Assembly: GCF_963576545.1 (NCBI RefSeq)
Contig: NC_083647.1
Span: forward strand, 4,197,507-4,261,506
DNA: 64,000 nt
Direction of reading: 5' to 3'
DNA from: Limanda limanda
Taxonomy: Eukaryota; Chordata; Actinopteri; Pleuronectiformes; Pleuronectidae
The position numbers and the translations under genes are program-made. A model generated the notes under the pieces. It saw only the letters and a list, made by a program, of their open reading frames with translations. It was not told the origin of the DNA and did no database searches. This document shows, piece by piece, positions 60,201 to 64,000 of this stretch; within the stretch, counting starts at the first letter, position 1; every line of letters begins with the position of its first letter.

Positions 60201-63200
60201 CTCAGTGAGCTGAAGGCAGTTTTACTGATGTCATACAGGACTTTTTTCTGGTCAGACGAACATGAAGCCAAATTCAGTTGGCCGGCATTCCTGACAGGAT
60301 GGAAGGAGAAGAAGGCACCAGACAGTGTTAGCCCTAACTTGTCACTCACTGTGGCCATGCTTGGGCATCTTTGAGCCATATGCCCACACCCACCTGATAC
60401 TCTCCGGGGTTATGTTCATCAGTGTGCTGACATCCAACGAGCACAGGTTGGGACCGATAATTTTGAGCACAGTGCTGTCCAGGGTTTTCCCAGAACTATT
60501 CAGATATTTTGTGATGATTGCTTTGCTCTAGAAAAATTAAAAGAAAACAGTTAGAGTGATGATGGGGCTCTGTCATAGTGCTTCATGCTGCATAAGGCCA
60601 TTTAAGATTCTATTTGTTTTTTCTCCAAACCTTTTTTTCTTTTTTGACAATCCCTGCACAATTTACCTCTTTTGCCTCCCATGATCCATCCCCAACATCC
60701 ATGAGCGCAGCCAGAGTGTCAGTGTTGGTGATGTTCCACTTGGAGATGTCATCAGTCAATGCTACACGTGACACTGAACCAAGGATTTGGACTTCATTAT
60801 CCGAAACACCTGATGGGTATGCCTGAACACAACAGAATAATCAGTGTGGAGATACATATCGTGATGTGTTAAAAATATCATTCTTCATGATTAGAAATAT
60901 CTCAGTGTACACAGCATTAAACCATTATCCATAGTGTCACTGTGACATGATGACTTTTGTATTGTATTGTATTTGATTATTCAATTCAATTATATTTTTA
61001 TAGTGCCAAATCACTACATACATTATCTCAATACTTTACATATTCACAATATTTTAGAGAAGCCAAACAGTTCCTAACATGAGCAAGCGTTCGAGAATGT
61101 GGAGAGAAAAAACTCCCTCTTAACTGGAAGGAACCCTAAGAACCAGAGTCAATGTGAACAAGGGAGTAAGTGAATGTCAAGCACACTGAGCAGGGGAGTG
61201 ACAGAAGCCATCATTAGCTGCTAAAGCTAAGTTGCTAAGCCAACAACAGCATGTGAAACATTGTGAATTAGCGAGTGGGTTGCTAAAAGAGAGTGTAGAC
61301 AGATTGAGGTTAAATACGGAGGTGTGGAAGAAAGTAAGAGAATTAAGGGGGATAAAGTAGAGCAGAAGTCAATACACAAACACCAACAAAACCGTTATAC
61401 AACACGCTCACCAATTTATTGATATGCTGTTGAGCTTTGTCTTTAAACTCACAAATTCATCATTTTTTGTCATTGTGGAAGTCTGTAACACGCATTCGAC
61501 TAAAAAGCCAATAATATACAGTATTAGGCCACTCAACCTTTGATGTATGGAATTTACCTGGTTGAGTTTCTTTAGAATTGTTTTCTTGAAATCATCAACG
61601 TCCACTTTCTCGCAAATGGAGTTGAGATTGTCCTTCAGAACAGGGACGTCCAGGCAGAGCTTAAATTGCTTTGCATCGTAGCCAAAGGGGAAGGACGGGT
61701 CACTCGCTGTCAATTGGGTGATTTTTCCCACTGTGCAATTTTGAACTGGACAAATAAGAAATAACAAAATGTTCCTCTTAAATAATGAAACATTTAGATT
61801 TGAAGGAATAAAACACATACCTGCTCAATTCAATAGAACAGACAGAGAGGTCTCATTGCTACTGTCTGTAGCCTGATTATTCACTTTACATCAGAATTTT
61901 ACATTTCTCTCAATTAATTCACGAATAAAATAAGCTCTTTTTGTAAAATCATACACAAAAACGGAACCTTTAACTGCTTCTCGTTTTTGCTGGATGGTGT
62001 GTGCCATCATCTGTTTGAAAAGATGTTTGAGCTTCCCCTTCTTTGTCTTCCTTTTCCTCAGACGGGGCATAAACTTCTTGAGATACTTCTTCTTTGTTTT
62101 CTGCAAAAGAAAAAAAAACACATTATGGGAATGGTTTTTAATACAAAACATACAACGGATTGGAGGAAGTGTGGTATTTAAATTAGAAAAATGATTCAAT
62201 AAAATGGCAACAAAGAGTATCAGAAGTAGAGTAAAACACATACCTGTTTTAACTTTGTCCAGATTTTTTTTGTGAAATACAAAGGAAGGCTACCCAGGTC
62301 CTTCAGTGTTTGCTTGGTCCAGGTGGTGACATTTCTGCACAGAGAAGACACATTCTTACAGTCTGGTCTATTGCTCGGCTACTCATTTTATGGAAGAGGA
62401 TTTATTATTTAATGAATGGACATTAATAATCCTTATATATACCTAAATACCTACAAATCAAAGAAGGTGATGGTTTGTGTACGTTGCATTCAGGAAATGT
62501 TTTTTTCTTGCAACTATCAAATCCCACAAAAGACTAACACCAGCAATGTGTTTGTACATTACTCTAAACAGTTTCTGAGTCTGTGTTTGTGATGTTTAAA
62601 GTCACAACGATCCTGCAAACAATTGTTTTGTCGCTGGCAGTTCCTTGAACTACTTTGTATTTACAGCAGCAATATGGTGCATGTGGGAAAGACTCAAAAC
62701 CTTGACTACAGCTGGAATCATCAGTAAGAACCAGGACCTCATCATTGCACTGCCTAAATGTCCTCACCCGTAACTTTGGAATTTTAACTTTCCTCCGCCA
62801 AAAACGGCCATTTGAACATTCAAATTGTACATTTATGTACGTTTATATTGTGTTCATCTTTTTCTAGTGTTTATAATATTCACATATATATATATTGTTT
62901 TCTATTTCTATATTTTATACAAATTGCTGACAATGTGAAAAATATAGAAGATTATTTTCCCATGCTTAAAAAACATATATCAATGGCTGTTAATTGGATT
63001 CCTTTTTTGTACCCGTATGGTGTTTTCCCAGACAGCAGCAGCTTCTCAATGGAAGCCACCTGGCTGTAAGAGAGATCTTTGCAGACTTTGAGTTTTTCCA
63101 GGATGAGAGGATCAGCGTTCTCGATGTAAGAGCCGTCCAGAGTGCAGGCTATGTTTCCCATGACCTCCACGTTGTCTCGGCTCAGTTTAAAGCCTTGTAT

Positions 63201-64000
63201 GCCCTGTTCAGTTAAAACAGAATCTATTTTAAAACAGGGCTGAAGTCGAGACACACAAAGTATCATTCAGATCAATGATATTTCCTTCTCCAGACTCCTT
63301 TTCTGATAAATTTGCACCATCTAACAAGTGAATATATTTTTTCACCCATACGCATCACGCATCTAATTAATTCCATTAAATTCGAAGAACTTTATTTATC
63401 CCACTGGGATCAATTCATTCGGAACAGCCTGTACAAAAAACATACACAGACATTCAAACAGTAAAACATAACTTCCTGATGGTAGCAAGAACAAGTCACT
63501 ACTACGAACATGTTCAATACTCAATATACTTTTTAAAGGTTTGTTGGTTACAAAACCAAAATTGTTCATTGATTTTGGCAATTTTGTTCAAGCGGTTTCT
63601 GTCCTTTACTGTGAGGCTGTGAAATCAGCAGGTGAAAGAGAAACAGTACAAGGGGAGGTTCTTAATAAAAGACTGAAGAAAACGACAATATGCAGTTAGG
63701 GATAGTATTTTGCTGAGCAGGGGAATTCTCCGCTGCCCACATTTAATTGTATTTAATTGTTATACAAGCATATTTATAACTTATGCTTATAATATGGTGA
63801 CTAAACATACACCCAACTCGCGCAAGCTTCAACTTTTTTATATTAAAGAATCCTCTGCTGCATTTTAAGTTAATTTTTGTTTTGTGTAGTAAAACATAAT
63901 TTTAACTGCACTCACCAGGCACGTCTTGGCTTCACTAAGCAGCAGCGCGCCCTTGTTCAAAATGCTGGAGGCCACACTGAAGTCTGCAGCCCCAACTGCA
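57284..64000 (-). CDS. msln: Mesothelin-like GPI-anchored protein (5' end outside window)
   Basis: Exons on the - strand, 5' to 3': beyond 64000-63916, 63203-63013, 62334-62244, 62100-61968, 61745-61558, 60822-60667, 60527-60394, 60290-60157, 60069-59975, 58932-58437, 57384-57284. All phases agree and give about 600 residues. Landmarks shared with human mesothelin, in order: LSRDNVEVMGNIACTLDG and TPYG (MPF part), a Lys/Arg-rich exon (61,968-62,100) where human has its furin site, DDISKWNITNTDTLAALM, LASCSSDQKKVLY, LGGAPLLDVQQLS, and VQGLMGSHV ending DLDKLGLNL. A Ser/Thr/Ala/Pro stalk follows, then a hydrophobic tail (STSIFLAALLTSVLQML) typical of a GPI signal. Several N-glycosylation sites (NVT, NCT, NIT, NSS) fit a cell-surface glycoprotein. 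The family acts in adhesion. The donor after 61,968 (GTTCCG) is weak but phase-supported. Confidence 0.93.
58473..58735 (-). repeat. Coding VNTR, mucin-like stalk of mesothelin-like gene
   Basis: Within the penultimate mesothelin exon a 36-bp unit (12 residues, type STSVPTAGSTPA) is repeated about five to six times with small changes. The product is rich in Ser, Thr, Ala, Gly and Pro and is a likely O-glycosylated stalk between the folded part and the GPI signal. The 155-codon frame on the + strand is only its antisense shadow. Confidence 0.85.
60960..61390. repeat. Fish interspersed repeat in mesothelin intron
   Basis: It begins ATTCAATTCAATTATATTTTT and includes AGTGCCAAATCACTACA and AACTCCCTCTTAACTGGAAG, the standard landmarks of a widespread fish repeat. 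It separates exons 60,667-60,822 and 61,558-61,745 and has no coding content. Confidence 0.65.
63340..63915. repeat. Repeat fragment in mesothelin intron
   Basis: The phrase ACTTTATTTATCCCACTGGG near 63,388-63,407 is the end motif of a common fish element, and the following bases to about 63,720 look repeat-derived. The rest of the intron is AT-rich. Confidence 0.4.

Overview
The window is a stretch of ray-finned (teleost) fish nuclear DNA. The evidence is intron-rich genes with GT-AG junctions, vertebrate calpain and mesothelin genes, and a dense load of fish-type transposon and retrotransposon debris. There is no sign of bacterial, organellar or viral genome organisation, and I see no rRNA, tRNA or CRISPR array. 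All exon models were read by eye from splice sites, reading phase and protein similarity.

Layout. Bases 1-9,800 hold repeats (hAT-type elements, simple repeats, direct duplications, a TTAA-flanked element) and one orphan coiled-coil exon at 5,515-6,267. Bases 9,800-31,730 (unit A) hold a complete 21-coding-exon calpain gene on the + strand, followed by an orphan copy of the last exon of a mesothelin-like gene on the - strand. Bases 31,730-32,428 are a long fold-back repeat. Bases 33,610-35,227 are a third calpain copy (C). It keeps only the first five exons, is frameshifted, and is cut off by a Ty3/Gypsy-type fragment that runs to about 37,050. Bases 37,050-40,400 are LTR pieces, a 225-bp tandem duplication, the first exon of a hAT transposase and an AT-rich minisatellite. 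Bases 40,420-57,510 (unit B) repeat unit A: a second complete calpain gene with the same 21 exons, then the - strand mesothelin-like gene, which leaves the window at base 64,000.

Both intact calpains join to 2,100-bp reading frames (699 residues). They keep the Cys105/His261/Asn285 triad, a C2-like domain and a C-terminal penta-EF-hand region. The mesothelin-like gene shows 11 exons in perfect phase and aligns with human mesothelin from the N-terminal MPF part to the end. It finishes with a Ser/Thr/Ala/Pro repeat stalk and a hydrophobic GPI-type tail. Calpain and mesothelin are convergent (tail to tail). The A/B duplication breakpoint lies in the last intron of the mesothelin gene, which explains the orphan last exon in unit A.

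Units A and B differ by clean insertions, several with target-site duplications and an empty site in the other copy. These give a relative history of the region: a LINE fragment and a short repeat inserted before the duplication. A Gypsy-type element, a short interspersed repeat, a nested DNA transposon and probably a long-TIR element entered A alone. A hAT element and a solo LTR entered B alone.
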